Of a stretch of DNA of 64,000 bases, positions 35,369-44,667 are shown in pieces. The DNA is from Fulvimonas sp. R45 (GTDB lineage Bacteria; Pseudomonadota; Gammaproteobacteria; Xanthomonadales; Rhodanobacteraceae), in NCBI RefSeq assembly GCF_030504985.1, contig NZ_JASERU010000004.1, forward strand, positions 124,001 to 188,000, read 5' to 3'. A model generated the notes under the pieces. That model saw nothing but the letters and a program-made list of their open reading frames with translations. It was not told the origin of the DNA and did not search any database. Both the position numbers and the translations under genes were made by a program. Position 1 is the first letter of the stretch; every line of letters starts with the position of its first letter.

Positions 35369-36670
35369 ATGTTCGGCTACTACTTCAACCTCGCCCTGCG
35401 CAGCCTGAAGCGCAACCGCACGCTCACCCTGCTCATGGTGCTGGCGATCGCGGTGGGCATCGGCGCGTGCATGACCACGCTGACTGTCGTGCACCTGCTG
35501 TCGGGCGACCCGCTGCCCGGCAAGAGCAGCGTGCTGTTTTTCCCGCAGGTGGACCCGGAGAACCCCGTCGTGGGGGGCGCCACAGAGCCGCGTCCGGCGA
35601 TGGATTACCGCTCGGCCATGGACCTGTGGAGCGCGCATCGCGCCGACCGCCAGGCGATCATCACCAGCAGTCCCGTGAAAGTGCGCCTGCCGGACAGCAG
35701 CCAGCCGCCGTTGATGCCGAGCATGCTCTCCACCTCGGCGGATTTCTTCCCGATGTTCGACGTGCCATTCCAGTACGGCTCCGGCTGGAGCGCGGACGAC
35801 GACGCGCACCATGCGCGCGTGGCCGTGATTTCGGCCGACCTCAACCAGAAACTGTTCGGTGGCGCCAACAGCGTGGGCCGCATCCTGCGCGTGCGCGACG
35901 CCGACATGCGCATCGTCGGCGTGCTGAAGCCGTGGCGTCCCTCGCCGCTGTTCTACGACCCATGGAGCCAGAACTTCAGCAAGTCGGAGGATGTCTTCGC
36001 CCCGTTCACCAGCAGCATGGAAATCAACAAGGGCAACTTCCAGGCCTACACCTGCTGGCATGTGCCGCCATCCATGGGCGACCTGCAGAACGCCGATTGC
36101 GTGTGGGTGTGGCTGTGGGTGGAGCTGGACAGCCCGGCCAAGGTGCGCGACTACGCGCGCTTCGTGGACGATTACGCGAACACGCAGAAGTCGCTCGGCC
36201 GCTTCGCCGTGGGCAGCGAGCATGCACGGCTGCGCGACCTGATGGCCTGGCTGACCTACCGCGGCCAGGTGCCCGGCGACGTGCGCCTGCAGGCGTGGCT
36301 GGCGTCGGCCTTTCTCGCCATCTGCCTGTTCAACGCGGTGGGCCTGCTGCTGGCGAAGTTCCTGCGCCGCAGCGGCGAGATCGGCGTGCGCCGCGCGCTG
36401 GGCGCCAGCCGTGGCGCGATCTTCGCGCAGTGCCTGGTCGAGGCCGGCCTGATCGGGCTGCTCGGCGGCTTCTTCGGCTGGCTGCTGACGCTGGTCGGCC
36501 TGTGGCTGGTACGGCACCAGCCCGTGGACTATGCCCATCTCGCGCACCTGGACGCCGCCATGTTCACCGTCACGTTCGTGTTGGCGGTCGGTACCAGCCT
36601 GCTCGCAGGACTGATACCGGCATTGCGCGCCAGCCGCGTGGTCCCCGCCTGGCAACTCAAGGCACTGTGA
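35369..36670 (+). CDS. FtsX/MacB-like permease A3 (pair 3)
   Basis: A 433-residue A-type permease starting MFGYYFNLALRSLKRNRTLTLLM with a CGGAGG Shine-Dalgarno. It has the signature SGDPLPGKS, LFGGANSVGRIL in the periplasmic domain, Cys229/Cys244, and coupling segment GEIGVRRALGASRGAIFAQ. From here on the N-terminus is MFGYY instead of MFAYY. It starts 40 bases after B2. Confidence 0.92.
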   Translation: MFGYYFNLALRSLKRNRTLTLLMVLAIAVGIGACMTTLTVVHLLSGDPLPGKSSVLFFPQVDPENPVVGGATEPRPAMDYRSAMDLWSAHRADRQAIITSSPVKVRLPDSSQPPLMPSMLSTSADFFPMFDVPFQYGSGWSADDDAHHARVAVISADLNQKLFGGANSVGRILRVRDADMRIVGVLKPWRPSPLFYDPWSQNFSKSEDVFAPFTSSMEINKGNFQAYTCWHVPPSMGDLQNADCVWVWLWVELDSPAKVRDYARFVDDYANTQKSLGRFAVGSEHARLRDLMAWLTYRGQVPGDVRLQAWLASAFLAICLFNAVGLLLAKFLRRSGEIGVRRALGASRGAIFAQCLVEAGLIGLLGGFFGWLLTLVGLWLVRHQPVDYAHLAHLDAAMFTVTFVLAVGTSLLAGLIPALRASRVVPAWQLKAL

Positions 36671-36681
36671 GGAGGCCGACC

Positions 36682-37899
36682 GTGCAGATCAAACCGATAC
36701 TCGCGGCGCTGCGCCGCCATCGCCTGGCCACCTTGCTGATCGCCGTGGAAATCGCGCTGGCCTGCGCCGTGTTGTGCAACGCCTGCTTCCTGGTGGCGCG
36801 GCGCTGGACGATGATCCAGATCAACAGCGGTGTCGACGAGAGCTCGTTGGCTGTGCTGACGGTCAACGGCTTCGACCCGAAGCTGTCAGCCGATGTGAAC
36901 GCGCGCATGCTGACTGGCTTGCGGGCCATTCCCGGCGTGCAATCGGCCACCCTCATCAGCGAAGTGCCGTTCGGGCCGCAGACGGGTGCAGCGGGCGTCA
37001 CGCACGAACCGGGCGATTTCAAGAACCTGATCGGCGTAGTGGATTTCGTGCTGGCCGGGCCGGGCACGTTCAAGGCATTGGGCCTGAAACTGGTCGAGGG
37101 GCGCCTGCCGCAGCCCGATGACTATCGGCCCGCCACCAGCTTCCTGCCCGACTATGCGCAGGTGCTGGTGACCCGCCAGTGGGCGGAACACGCGTGGCCG
37201 GGCGAAAACCCGCTGGGCAAGAGCTTCTGGTGCGACAAGATGCACTTCCGCGTCATGGGGGTGGTGGATCACTACGCCCGCGCGCAACCCGGCCAGTACG
37301 ACCTGGGGCAGGGCGAGTGGACGGTGTTCACGCCGGTCGTGCCCGGCGGCTCGCTGTCCGGTACCTACCTGCTGCGCGCCAGGCCCCAGGACGTACAGCG
37401 CGTGCTGCAGGCGGCGCGTGCCGCCGTGCAGAAGATCGCCCCCGACGTGGTACTGGACCAGGACAACAGCAAGACCCTGAACGATCTGCGCGCGAACTAC
37501 TTCAAGAGCGACCGCATCATGATTGGCCTGCTGCTCGGCGTGGTCGTCCTCATGCTGGGTGTCACCGCGCTCGGCATCGTCGGCCTCACCAGCTTCTGGG
37601 TGGCCCAGCGGCGCAAGCAGATCGGCATCCGCCGCGCGATCGGCGCCACCCGCGGCGACATCCTGCGCTACTTCCAGACCGAGAACTTCCTGATCGTCAC
37701 GTTCGGCATCGCGCTGGGCATGCTGCTGGCCTTCGGGCTCAACGCGGTGCTGATGAGGTTCTACGAACTGCCGCACCTGCCGTTGCCCTACCTGCCGGTC
37801 GGCGCGCTGGCGCTGTGGGGCCTGGGCCAACTGGCGGTGCTAGGGCCCGCGCTGCGCGCGGCGGCGGTGCCGCCGGTGGTGGCGACGCGGAGCGTGTGA
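36682..37899 (+). CDS. FtsX/MacB-like permease B3 (pair 3), GTG start
   Basis: A 405-residue B-type permease. The start is GTG at 36682, supported by GGAGG six bases upstream and by alignment of VQIKPILAALRRHR with the other B proteins; the longer open frame upstream is a shadow of A3. TM1 holds VLCNACF, the periplasmic domain contains WPGENPLGKSFW, and the coupling segment is QRRKQIGIRRAIGA. It ends AAAVPPVVATRSV. Pair boundary repeat DNA follows. Confidence 0.9.
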   Translation: MQIKPILAALRRHRLATLLIAVEIALACAVLCNACFLVARRWTMIQINSGVDESSLAVLTVNGFDPKLSADVNARMLTGLRAIPGVQSATLISEVPFGPQTGAAGVTHEPGDFKNLIGVVDFVLAGPGTFKALGLKLVEGRLPQPDDYRPATSFLPDYAQVLVTRQWAEHAWPGENPLGKSFWCDKMHFRVMGVVDHYARAQPGQYDLGQGEWTVFTPVVPGGSLSGTYLLRARPQDVQRVLQAARAAVQKIAPDVVLDQDNSKTLNDLRANYFKSDRIMIGLLLGVVVLMLGVTALGIVGLTSFWVAQRRKQIGIRRAIGATRGDILRYFQTENFLIVTFGIALGMLLAFGLNAVLMRFYELPHLPLPYLPVGALALWGLGQLAVLGPALRAAAVPPVVATRSV

Positions 37900-37907
37900 G
37901 GTTCCGA

Positions 37908-38037
37908 CTCCCTCCCCTGCTTGCAGGGGAGGGCTGGGGAGGGGCGCCTTGGGTGTTGGTGAAAAGCACCCCCTCCCGACCTCCCCCTGCAAGCAGGGGG
38001 AGGAGACGTATCCCTCCCGCAAGCGGGCGAGGGGGTT
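37908..38037. repeat. Triple GC-rich palindrome at the pair 3/4 boundary
   Basis: CCCTCCCCTGCTTGCAGGGG (37912), CCCCCTGCAAGCAGGGGGAGG (37982) and CCCTCCCGCAAGCGGGCGAGGG (38010) in succession. The first two with their GCACCCCCTCCCGAC middle match the element in the MFP-ATPase spacer. Confidence 0.75.
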
Positions 38038-38055
38038 CAATCACAGAGGCATGGG

Positions 38056-39366
38056 ATGTTCGGCTACTACCTCCACCTGGCATGGCACAGCCTCCGGCGC
38101 AACAGGGTGCTGACGGCGCTGATGGTGCTGGCCATCGCGGTGGGCATTGGTGCGGCCATGACCACGTTCACCGTGCTGCACGTGCTTTCCGGCGATCCGC
38201 TGCCGGGCAGGAGCGGCGAGCTCTACTACCCCCAGATCGACCCGCAGGACGCGCGTGGGATGATGCCCGGCCCGATGCCACCGGAGCAGGTCACCCTGAT
38301 CGACGGGATGAACCTGCTGCGGGCGAAGCGCGCGGACCGGCAGGCATTGATGGCGGGCGGCACGGTGCCGATCCAGCCGGATGCCTCGTCGTTCGACCCG
38401 TTCTATGTGGAGGCGCGCTACACCACCGCGGACTTCTTCGCGATGTTCGGCGCGCCGTTCCTGTACGGCCACGGCTGGTCCGGCGCCGACGACGAGGCGC
38501 ATGCCCGCGACGTGGTGATCACGCGCCAGCTCGACGACAAGCTGTTCAGCGGCGCGGACAGCGTGGGGCGCGCGTTGCGCATCAAGGACACCACGTTCCG
38601 CATCGCCGGCGTGCTCGACGACTGGCACCCCAATCCGCATTTCTACGACCTCACCACAGGCGCGTACAACTACTACGAACAGGTATTCCTGCCGTTGCAG
38701 ACCGCGCTGGAACTGCATTTCGACAAGAACGGCTCCAACGACTGCTGGGGCAACGGCACCGGCGGCATGCAGGGCGGGGCGTACCCTTCGGCAACCTGCG
38801 TGTGGCTGCAGTTCTGGGTGCAGTTGGACAGCCCGGCCAAGGCCGCGGCGTACAGGCAGTTCCTGGTCCGGTACTCGGAAGAACAGAAGGCGCTGGGCCG
38901 CTTCCAGCGCGCGCCGAACGTGCGCCTGCGCAACCTGACGCAGTGGCTGGATTACAACGGCGTGGTGCCGGGCGACGTGCGCCTGCAGGCATGGATGGCG
39001 TTCGGCTTCCTGCTGGTATGCCTGGTCAACACCGTCGGCCTGATGCTGGCGAAGTTCCTGCGCCGCGCGGGCGAGCTGAGCGTGCGGCGGGCGCTGGGCG
39101 CGTCCAGGCGCGCGCTGTTCGCGCAGTTGCTGACCGAGTCCGGGGTGATCGGGATCGCGGGGGGGAGCGCCGGGCTGCTGCTGGCCCTGTTCGGCCTGTG
39201 GATGGTGCGGCATCGCACGTCGGACTACGCCGCGCTGGCGCACCTCGATCCCGCGATGCTGCTGGTCACGTTCGCGCTCGCGACCGGCGCCAGCCTGCTG
39301 GCCGGGGTACTGCCCGCATGGCGCGCCTGCAACGTGGCGCCGGCGCTGCAACTCAAGAGTAATTAG
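38056..39366 (+). CDS. FtsX/MacB-like permease A4 (pair 4)
   Basis: A 436-residue A-type permease: MFGYYLHLAWHSLRRNRVLTALM, signature SGDPLPGRS followed by YYPQIDPQD, LFSGADSVGRAL (Ser for the usual Gly) in the periplasmic domain, a DCWGNG/CVW Cys pair about 18 residues apart, and the coupling segment GELSVRRALGA. Stretches such as MNLLxAKRADRQALM are shared with A5, marking these as the closest A paralogs in the array. Confidence 0.92.
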   Translation: MFGYYLHLAWHSLRRNRVLTALMVLAIAVGIGAAMTTFTVLHVLSGDPLPGRSGELYYPQIDPQDARGMMPGPMPPEQVTLIDGMNLLRAKRADRQALMAGGTVPIQPDASSFDPFYVEARYTTADFFAMFGAPFLYGHGWSGADDEAHARDVVITRQLDDKLFSGADSVGRALRIKDTTFRIAGVLDDWHPNPHFYDLTTGAYNYYEQVFLPLQTALELHFDKNGSNDCWGNGTGGMQGGAYPSATCVWLQFWVQLDSPAKAAAYRQFLVRYSEEQKALGRFQRAPNVRLRNLTQWLDYNGVVPGDVRLQAWMAFGFLLVCLVNTVGLMLAKFLRRAGELSVRRALGASRRALFAQLLTESGVIGIAGGSAGLLLALFGLWMVRHRTSDYAALAHLDPAMLLVTFALATGASLLAGVLPAWRACNVAPALQLKSN

Positions 39367-39385
39367 TGCGCTTTCCCTGCGCGTG

Positions 39386-39423
39386 GAAGCGGCCATCCAT
39401 GGCCGCACTGCTCAAGAAAAGCT
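39386..39423. repeat. CATCCATGG palindrome in the A4-B4 spacer
   Basis: GCGGCCATCCATGGCCGC (39389-39406) is an 8-pair hairpin with a two-base loop, followed by ACTGCTCAAGAAAAGC. It is the same family as at 33998 and 59207. Confidence 0.75.
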
Positions 39424-39450
39424 GTTCCGATCAGAGGCATGAGGAAAAGG

Positions 39451-40683
39451 ATGGAACTGCGACCGATACTCGCCACGTTGCGCCGGCACAAGGTGATCCT
39501 CTGGCTGCTGATGCTGGAGATCGCGCTGAGCTGCGCCATCATCTGCAACGGCGTGTTCCTGGTGGCGCAGCGCCTGCAGCACATGGACATGCCCAGCGGC
39601 ATCGCCGAGCACGAGCTGGTGCAGATCCAGCAGGCGCCGATCGCGCCGCCCTCCGACCGGTACGCGCGGGCGCAGGAGGACCTCGCCACGCTGCGGGCGA
39701 TCCCCGGCGTGCAGGCCGTCGGCATGAGCAACCAGGTGCCGTTCGGCGGCGCTTCGTCGAACGGCAACGTGATGCTCTCGCCGACGCAGCCGCACCGGAC
39801 GCTGAGCGCCGCCGAGTACTTCGGCGAGAACCTGGTGCAGACGCTGGGGCTGCGCCTGGTCGCCGGGCGCGACCTGCGGCCGGACGAGTACGTCGATGCC
39901 GACGTGGTGATCCGGGAACTCGCCAGCGGCAGCGGCAAGGGCTTCCCGGTGCCGATGATCGTCAGCCAAGCGCTGGCCACGCGGCTGTGGCCGCAACGGA
40001 ACCCGTTGGGCAGGCTGGTCTGGCTCACGCCCACGGCGAGCTTCCGCGTGGTGGGCGTTGTGCGGACGCTGGCCCGTGCGAATGCCTACGACACCGCCAC
40101 CGCGCAGTATTCGATGATCATCCCCTTGCACATGGGCGCCGACAAGGACCAGAGCTACCTGCTTCGCACCCGGCCGCAGGACCGCCAGCGCGTGCTCGCC
40201 GCGGCCACCGCGGCGTTGAAGCGCGCCGATCCCACGCGCGTGGTCACGCACGCCCGCACCTACGACCGCATCCGCAGCGACTACTTCAAGGACGACCACG
40301 CGACGGCGGGCATGCTGGTCAGCGTGATCGTGGCGGTGCTGCTGGTGACGGGGCTCGGCATCGTGGGGCTGGCCAGCTTCTGGGTGGCGCAGCGGCGCAG
40401 GCAGATCGGTATCCGTCGCGCGCTGGGGGCGCGGCGCGCCGACATCCTGCACTACTTCCAGACCGAGAACTTCCTGATCGTGACGTTCGGCATCGTGCTG
40501 GGCATGGTGCTGGCCTACGGCATCAGCCTGTTCCTGATGATGCGCTACGAATTGCCGCGCCTGCCGGCCGGCTACTTCCCGGTCGGCGCGCTGGTGCTGT
40601 GGGGCATCGGCCAGCTCGCCGTGCTCGGCCCCGCGCTGCGCGCGGCGGCAGTGCCGCCGGTGGTGGCGACGCGGAGCGTGTGA
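39451..40683 (+). CDS. FtsX/MacB-like permease B4 (pair 4)
   Basis: A 410-residue B-type permease. The ATG at 39451 (MELRPILATLRRHK) has GAGG six bases upstream and aligns with B5 and B9; an in-frame ATG at 39439 would add four residues. TM1 carries IICNGVF; MPSGIAEHELVQI just after it is nearly identical to B5. The periplasmic domain has WPQRNPLGRLVW, coupling QRRRQIGIRRALGA, and the end is AAAVPPVVATRSV. The A4-B4 and A5-B5 pairs look like a duplicated unit. Confidence 0.9.
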   Translation: MELRPILATLRRHKVILWLLMLEIALSCAIICNGVFLVAQRLQHMDMPSGIAEHELVQIQQAPIAPPSDRYARAQEDLATLRAIPGVQAVGMSNQVPFGGASSNGNVMLSPTQPHRTLSAAEYFGENLVQTLGLRLVAGRDLRPDEYVDADVVIRELASGSGKGFPVPMIVSQALATRLWPQRNPLGRLVWLTPTASFRVVGVVRTLARANAYDTATAQYSMIIPLHMGADKDQSYLLRTRPQDRQRVLAAATAALKRADPTRVVTHARTYDRIRSDYFKDDHATAGMLVSVIVAVLLVTGLGIVGLASFWVAQRRRQIGIRRALGARRADILHYFQTENFLIVTFGIVLGMVLAYGISLFLMMRYELPRLPAGYFPVGALVLWGIGQLAVLGPALRAAAVPPVVATRSV

Positions 40684-40689
40684 GGCTTT

Positions 40690-40752
40690 TCATCCCCTCC
40701 GGCAGGCAGGACGGGGAAGACGGGACTCCCCGGCACGCTTGGGGAGGGAACG
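40690..40752. repeat. Degenerate GC-rich palindrome at the pair 4/5 boundary
   Basis: CCCCTCC...GGGGAAG and CTCCCCGG...TTGGGGAGGG fragments form imperfect stems between B4 and A5. They look like a decayed copy of the boundary repeats. Confidence 0.45.
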
Positions 40753-40769
40753 ACCAACGGAGATGCGGC

Positions 40770-42077
40770 ATGTTCGGCTACTACATCGACCTGGCCACGC
40801 GCAGCCTCAGGCGCAACAAGGCGCTCACCGCGCTGATGGTGCTGGCGATCGCGCTGGGCATCGGCGCGTCCATGACCACGCTCACCGTGCTGCACGTGCT
40901 GTCCGGCGATCCGCTGCCGGGGCGCAGCGGCACCTTGTACTACCCGCAGATCGATCCGCGCGACGGCCAGGGCTACCTGCCCGGCAAGACGGAGCCGATG
41001 GACCAGGTGACCTGGATCGACGGCATGAACCTGCTGCAGGCGAAGCGGGCGGACCGGCAGGCGCTGATGACCGGCGGCACCGTGGCGATCCAGCCGGACA
41101 ACAGCACGCTCGACCCGTTCTACGAGGACGCGCGCTACACCACGGCCGATTTCTTCCCGATGTTCGGCGTGCCGTTCCGCTACGGCCACGCCTGGAACGC
41201 GGCGGACGACGAGGCGCATGCGCGCGTGGCGGTGATCGACGGCCCGCTCAACGACAAGCTGTTCGGCGGCGGGGACAGCACCGGGCGGACGCTGCGCCTG
41301 TCCGGCGTGGCGTTCCGCATCGTCGGGGTGGTCGGCGACTGGAACCCGAACCCGCATTTCTATGACCTCAACCGCAAGAGCTACGGTGAGGACGAGGGCG
41401 TGTACGTGCCGCTGTCCACCTCGCAGGACGTGGGCATGAACCACGATGGCGGCATGGACTGCTGGGGCAACGGCGGCGGCGGCAACACGCCCGCCCACAA
41501 CGCGCCCTGCGTGTGGCTGCAGTTCTGGGTGCAGCTGGACAGCCCGGCCAGGGCCGCCGCCTACCGGCAGTTCCTCGTCAGCTATTCCGAACAGCAGAAG
41601 GCGCTGGGGCGCTTCCAGCGACCGCCGAACGTGCGCCTGCGCAACGTGATGCAGTGGCTGGACTACAACCAGGTGGTGCCCGACGACGTGCGCCTGCAGA
41701 CCGGCCTGGCCTTCGGCTTCCTGCTGGTGTGCCTGGTGAACATGGTCGGCCTGATGCTGGCGAAGTTCATGCGCCGCGCCGGCGAGCTGGGCGTGCGCCG
41801 CGCGCTGGGCGCGTCGAAGAAGGCGCTGTTCGCGCAGTTGCTGGTGGAGTCCGGGGTGGTCGGCCTGGTGGGCGGCGTGGGCGGCCTGCTGCTCGCGCTG
41901 GCCGGCCTGTGGCTGGTGCGGCGGCAGCCGGCCAGCTACGCGGCCCTGGCGAACATCGACCCGGAGATGTTGTTCGCCACGTTCGTGCTGGCGCTGGGCG
42001 CGAGCCTGCTGGCCGGCCTGCTGCCCGCCTGGCGCGCCTGCCAGGTGACGCCCGCCCTGCAGCTCAAGAGCAACTGA
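40770..42077 (+). CDS. FtsX/MacB-like permease A5 (pair 5)
   Basis: A 435-residue A-type permease: MFGYYIDLATRSLRRNKALTALM at 40770 (a long shadow frame upstream is ignored), signature SGDPLPGRS, YYPQIDPRD, LFGGGDSTGRTL, DCWGNG and PCVW Cys pair, coupling segment GELGVRRALGASKKALFAQ. Closest to A4, with which it shares long blocks in the periplasmic domain. Confidence 0.92.
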   Translation: MFGYYIDLATRSLRRNKALTALMVLAIALGIGASMTTLTVLHVLSGDPLPGRSGTLYYPQIDPRDGQGYLPGKTEPMDQVTWIDGMNLLQAKRADRQALMTGGTVAIQPDNSTLDPFYEDARYTTADFFPMFGVPFRYGHAWNAADDEAHARVAVIDGPLNDKLFGGGDSTGRTLRLSGVAFRIVGVVGDWNPNPHFYDLNRKSYGEDEGVYVPLSTSQDVGMNHDGGMDCWGNGGGGNTPAHNAPCVWLQFWVQLDSPARAAAYRQFLVSYSEQQKALGRFQRPPNVRLRNVMQWLDYNQVVPDDVRLQTGLAFGFLLVCLVNMVGLMLAKFMRRAGELGVRRALGASKKALFAQLLVESGVVGLVGGVGGLLLALAGLWLVRRQPASYAALANIDPEMLFATFVLALGASLLAGLLPAWRACQVTPALQLKSN

Positions 42078-42085
42078 GGTCCACC

Positions 42086-43318
42086 ATGGAACTGCGACCG
42101 ATCCTTTCCACCCTGCGACGCCACAAGATCACCGCGTGGCTGCTGGTCCTGGAGATCGCGCTGACCTGCGCGATCGTGTGCAACGCGGTGTTCATGATCG
42201 GCCAGCGGCTCGAACGCATGGACCTGCCCAGCGGCATCGCCGAGCACGAACTGGTGCAGATCGGGCTGGGCCACATCGGCAACAGTCCGGACGCCATCGC
42301 GCAGTCGCAGACCGACCTGGCGGCGCTGCGGCAGATCCCCGGCGTGCAGCAGGTGGCGGTGATCAACCAGTTGCCCTTCAGCAATGGGGGCTCGTCGAAC
42401 AGCGGCATCCGGCTGAGCCCGGAACAGCAGCAGGACACGCTGGAGGCCTCGACGTACTACGGCGAAGGCGTGCTGCCCACGCTGGGGCTGCACCTGCTGG
42501 AGGGGCGCGATTTCCGGCACGACGAATATGCGGACTTCGGAACCGTCATCGCCGACCTGCGCAACGGCGACCTGAAGAACCTGCCTTCGACCATCATCGT
42601 GACCCGGGCGCTGGCCGAGCGGCTGTGGCCGGGCAAGGATGCGCTCGGCCAGACACTCTACGTCGGCAAGGGCTTGCCGTTCCGGGTCATCGGCGTGGTG
42701 GCGGACCTGGCGCGACCGAACAACCTGAACTGGGGTGTGGGGTACAGCACGGTGTGGCCGATACGCATGACGGTGGCCGACGGCTCCAGCTACGTCATCC
42801 GCACCGCGCCGCAGGACCGTGACGCCGTGCTCAAGGCCGCGGTGGCCGCGCTCAAGCAGCTCGACCCCAACCGCGTGGTGCTGGTGAAGCGCACCTACGA
42901 CGAGGCGCGCCACGCCTTCTTCGCCAACGACCGCGCCATGGCCGGCATACTGGTGGGCGTGATCGTGGCGCTGCTCACGGTGACCGTGCTGGGCATCGTG
43001 GGCCTGGCCAGCTTCTGGGTGGGGCAGCGCCGCCGCACCATCGGCGTGCGCCGCGCGCTGGGCGCCACCCGCGGCGACATTCTGCGCTACTTCCAGACCG
43101 AGAACTTCCTGCTCGCCAGCTTCGGCATCGTGCTCGGCATGGCGCTGGCGTACGGCATCAACCTGTTCCTGATGATGCACTACGAGCTGCCGCGGTTGCC
43201 GGGCATCTACTTCCCGGTCGGCGCGCTCGTGCTGTGGGCCATCGGCCAGCTGGCGGTGCTCGGTCCCGCGCTGCGGGCGGCGGCGGTGCCGCCGGTGGTG
43301 GCGACGCGGGCGGTGTGA
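42086..43318 (+). CDS. FtsX/MacB-like permease B5 (pair 5)
   Basis: A 410-residue B-type permease beginning MELRPILSTLRRHKITAWLL, 8 bases after A5. TM1 holds ALTCAIVCNAVF, PSGIAEHELVQI follows as in B4, the periplasmic domain has WPGKDALGQTLYV, and the coupling segment is QRRRTIGVRRALGATRGDILRYF. It ends AAAVPPVVATRAV. Confidence 0.92.
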   Translation: MELRPILSTLRRHKITAWLLVLEIALTCAIVCNAVFMIGQRLERMDLPSGIAEHELVQIGLGHIGNSPDAIAQSQTDLAALRQIPGVQQVAVINQLPFSNGGSSNSGIRLSPEQQQDTLEASTYYGEGVLPTLGLHLLEGRDFRHDEYADFGTVIADLRNGDLKNLPSTIIVTRALAERLWPGKDALGQTLYVGKGLPFRVIGVVADLARPNNLNWGVGYSTVWPIRMTVADGSSYVIRTAPQDRDAVLKAAVAALKQLDPNRVVLVKRTYDEARHAFFANDRAMAGILVGVIVALLTVTVLGIVGLASFWVGQRRRTIGVRRALGATRGDILRYFQTENFLLASFGIVLGMALAYGINLFLMMHYELPRLPGIYFPVGALVLWAIGQLAVLGPALRAAAVPPVVATRAV

Positions 43319-43365
43319 GGAAGCCTCCGCAGGGAGGCACGGTGATCGGCAACGGGGGAGGCGGA

Positions 43366-44658
43366 ATGTTCGGCTACTACATCGACCTGGCCACGCGCAG
43401 CCTGAAGCGCAACCGGGCGCTCACCGCGCTGATGGTGCTCGCCATCGCGCTGGGCATCGGCACCAGCATGACCACGCTGACGGTGATGCACGTGCTGTCG
43501 GGTGACCCGATCCCCGCGAAGAGCGCGCAGCTGTTCCGCGTGCGCATGAACGTGTTTCCCGACGACACCTTCACGCAGGGCAAGGAGACGCCGGACAACA
43601 TGACCCGCCGCGATGCCGAGGCGCTGCTGCATGACGCGCGCGCCGACCGCCAGGCGGCGATGTCGGCCGGATCGATGGTGGTGACGCCGCCGCAGGGCGA
43701 ACCGCTGGGCGTGGAGGCGCGCTACACCGGCGCGGACTTCTTCCCCATGTTCGGCGCGCCGTTCCGCTACGGCCATGCCTGGAGCCGCGACGACGACGCG
43801 GCGGGCGCGCGCGTCGCGGTGATTTCCGGCGCGCTGAACGAGCAGCTCTTCGGCGGCGGCGACAGCACCGGCAAGACGCTGCGGATGGGCGACCAGGGCC
43901 TGCGCGTCGTCGGCGTGCTGGGCGACTGGGACATGAACCCGCGCTTCTACGACCTCAGCAACGGCCAGTTCGGCGACAGCGAGCAGGTGTTCGTGCCCCT
44001 GTCCACGGCGCTGGACCTCAAGCTGTCCACCAGCGGCTCGACGAACTGCTGGAACAGCGCGCCCGACCCCCATGCCGCCAGCGCGCCGTGCCTGTGGCTG
44101 CAGTACTGGGCGGAACTGGACACGCCGGCGAAGGCGGCGGCCTACCGCCGGTACCTCGACAACTACATCGCCCTGCAGCGCCAGGCAGGGCGGTTCAGCC
44201 ACCCGGGCCAGGTCGAGCTGCAGGACGTGATGCAGTGGCTGGACGCCAAGGGCGTGGTGCCGTCCGACGTGCGGCTGCAGGTGTGGCTGGCGCTGGGTTT
44301 CCTCGGCATCTGCCTGCTCAACACGGTGGGCCTGCTGCTGGCGAAGTTCCTGCGCCGCAGCGGCGAGCTGGGCGTGCGCCGCGCGCTGGGCGCCTCGCGC
44401 CGCGCGATCTTCCTGCAATGCCTGGTCGAGGCGGGCATGGTGGGGCTGGTCGGCGGCGCGTTCGGCCTGGCGCTGGCCGGGCTCGGGCTGGTCCTGGTGC
44501 GCCACCAGCCCACCGACTACGCCACCTTCATCCACATGGACCTGCGCATGCTGCTGGGCACCTTCGCGCTGGCCCTGCTGAGCAGCCTGCTCGCCGGCCT
44601 GCTGCCGGCATGGCGGGCGATGCACGTGGCGCCCGCCGCCGCGATCAAGTCGAACTAG
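43366..44658 (+). CDS. FtsX/MacB-like permease A6 (pair 6)
   Basis: A 430-residue A-type permease, the shortest A member. The start is MFGYYIDLATRSLKRNRALTALM at 43366 after GGGGGAGGCGG. The signature reads SGDPIPAKS and is followed by LFRVRMN instead of the usual YPQxD. Periplasmic LFGGGDSTGKTL, NCW and PCLW Cys pair, coupling segment GELGVRRALGASRRAIFLQ. The C-terminus PAAAIKSN departs from the PA.QLK pattern. Confidence 0.92.
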   Translation: MFGYYIDLATRSLKRNRALTALMVLAIALGIGTSMTTLTVMHVLSGDPIPAKSAQLFRVRMNVFPDDTFTQGKETPDNMTRRDAEALLHDARADRQAAMSAGSMVVTPPQGEPLGVEARYTGADFFPMFGAPFRYGHAWSRDDDAAGARVAVISGALNEQLFGGGDSTGKTLRMGDQGLRVVGVLGDWDMNPRFYDLSNGQFGDSEQVFVPLSTALDLKLSTSGSTNCWNSAPDPHAASAPCLWLQYWAELDTPAKAAAYRRYLDNYIALQRQAGRFSHPGQVELQDVMQWLDAKGVVPSDVRLQVWLALGFLGICLLNTVGLLLAKFLRRSGELGVRRALGASRRAIFLQCLVEAGMVGLVGGAFGLALAGLGLVLVRHQPTDYATFIHMDLRMLLGTFALALLSSLLAGLLPAWRAMHVAPAAAIKSN

Positions 44659-44667
44659 GGGATGCCG

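Noticed and set aside
37900-38055. CRISPR-like array from repeated CTCCCCTGCAAGCAGGGG words
   Set aside because: The repeats are few, irregularly spaced palindromes without uniform spacers, and no cas gene is present; they are dispersed REP-like elements.
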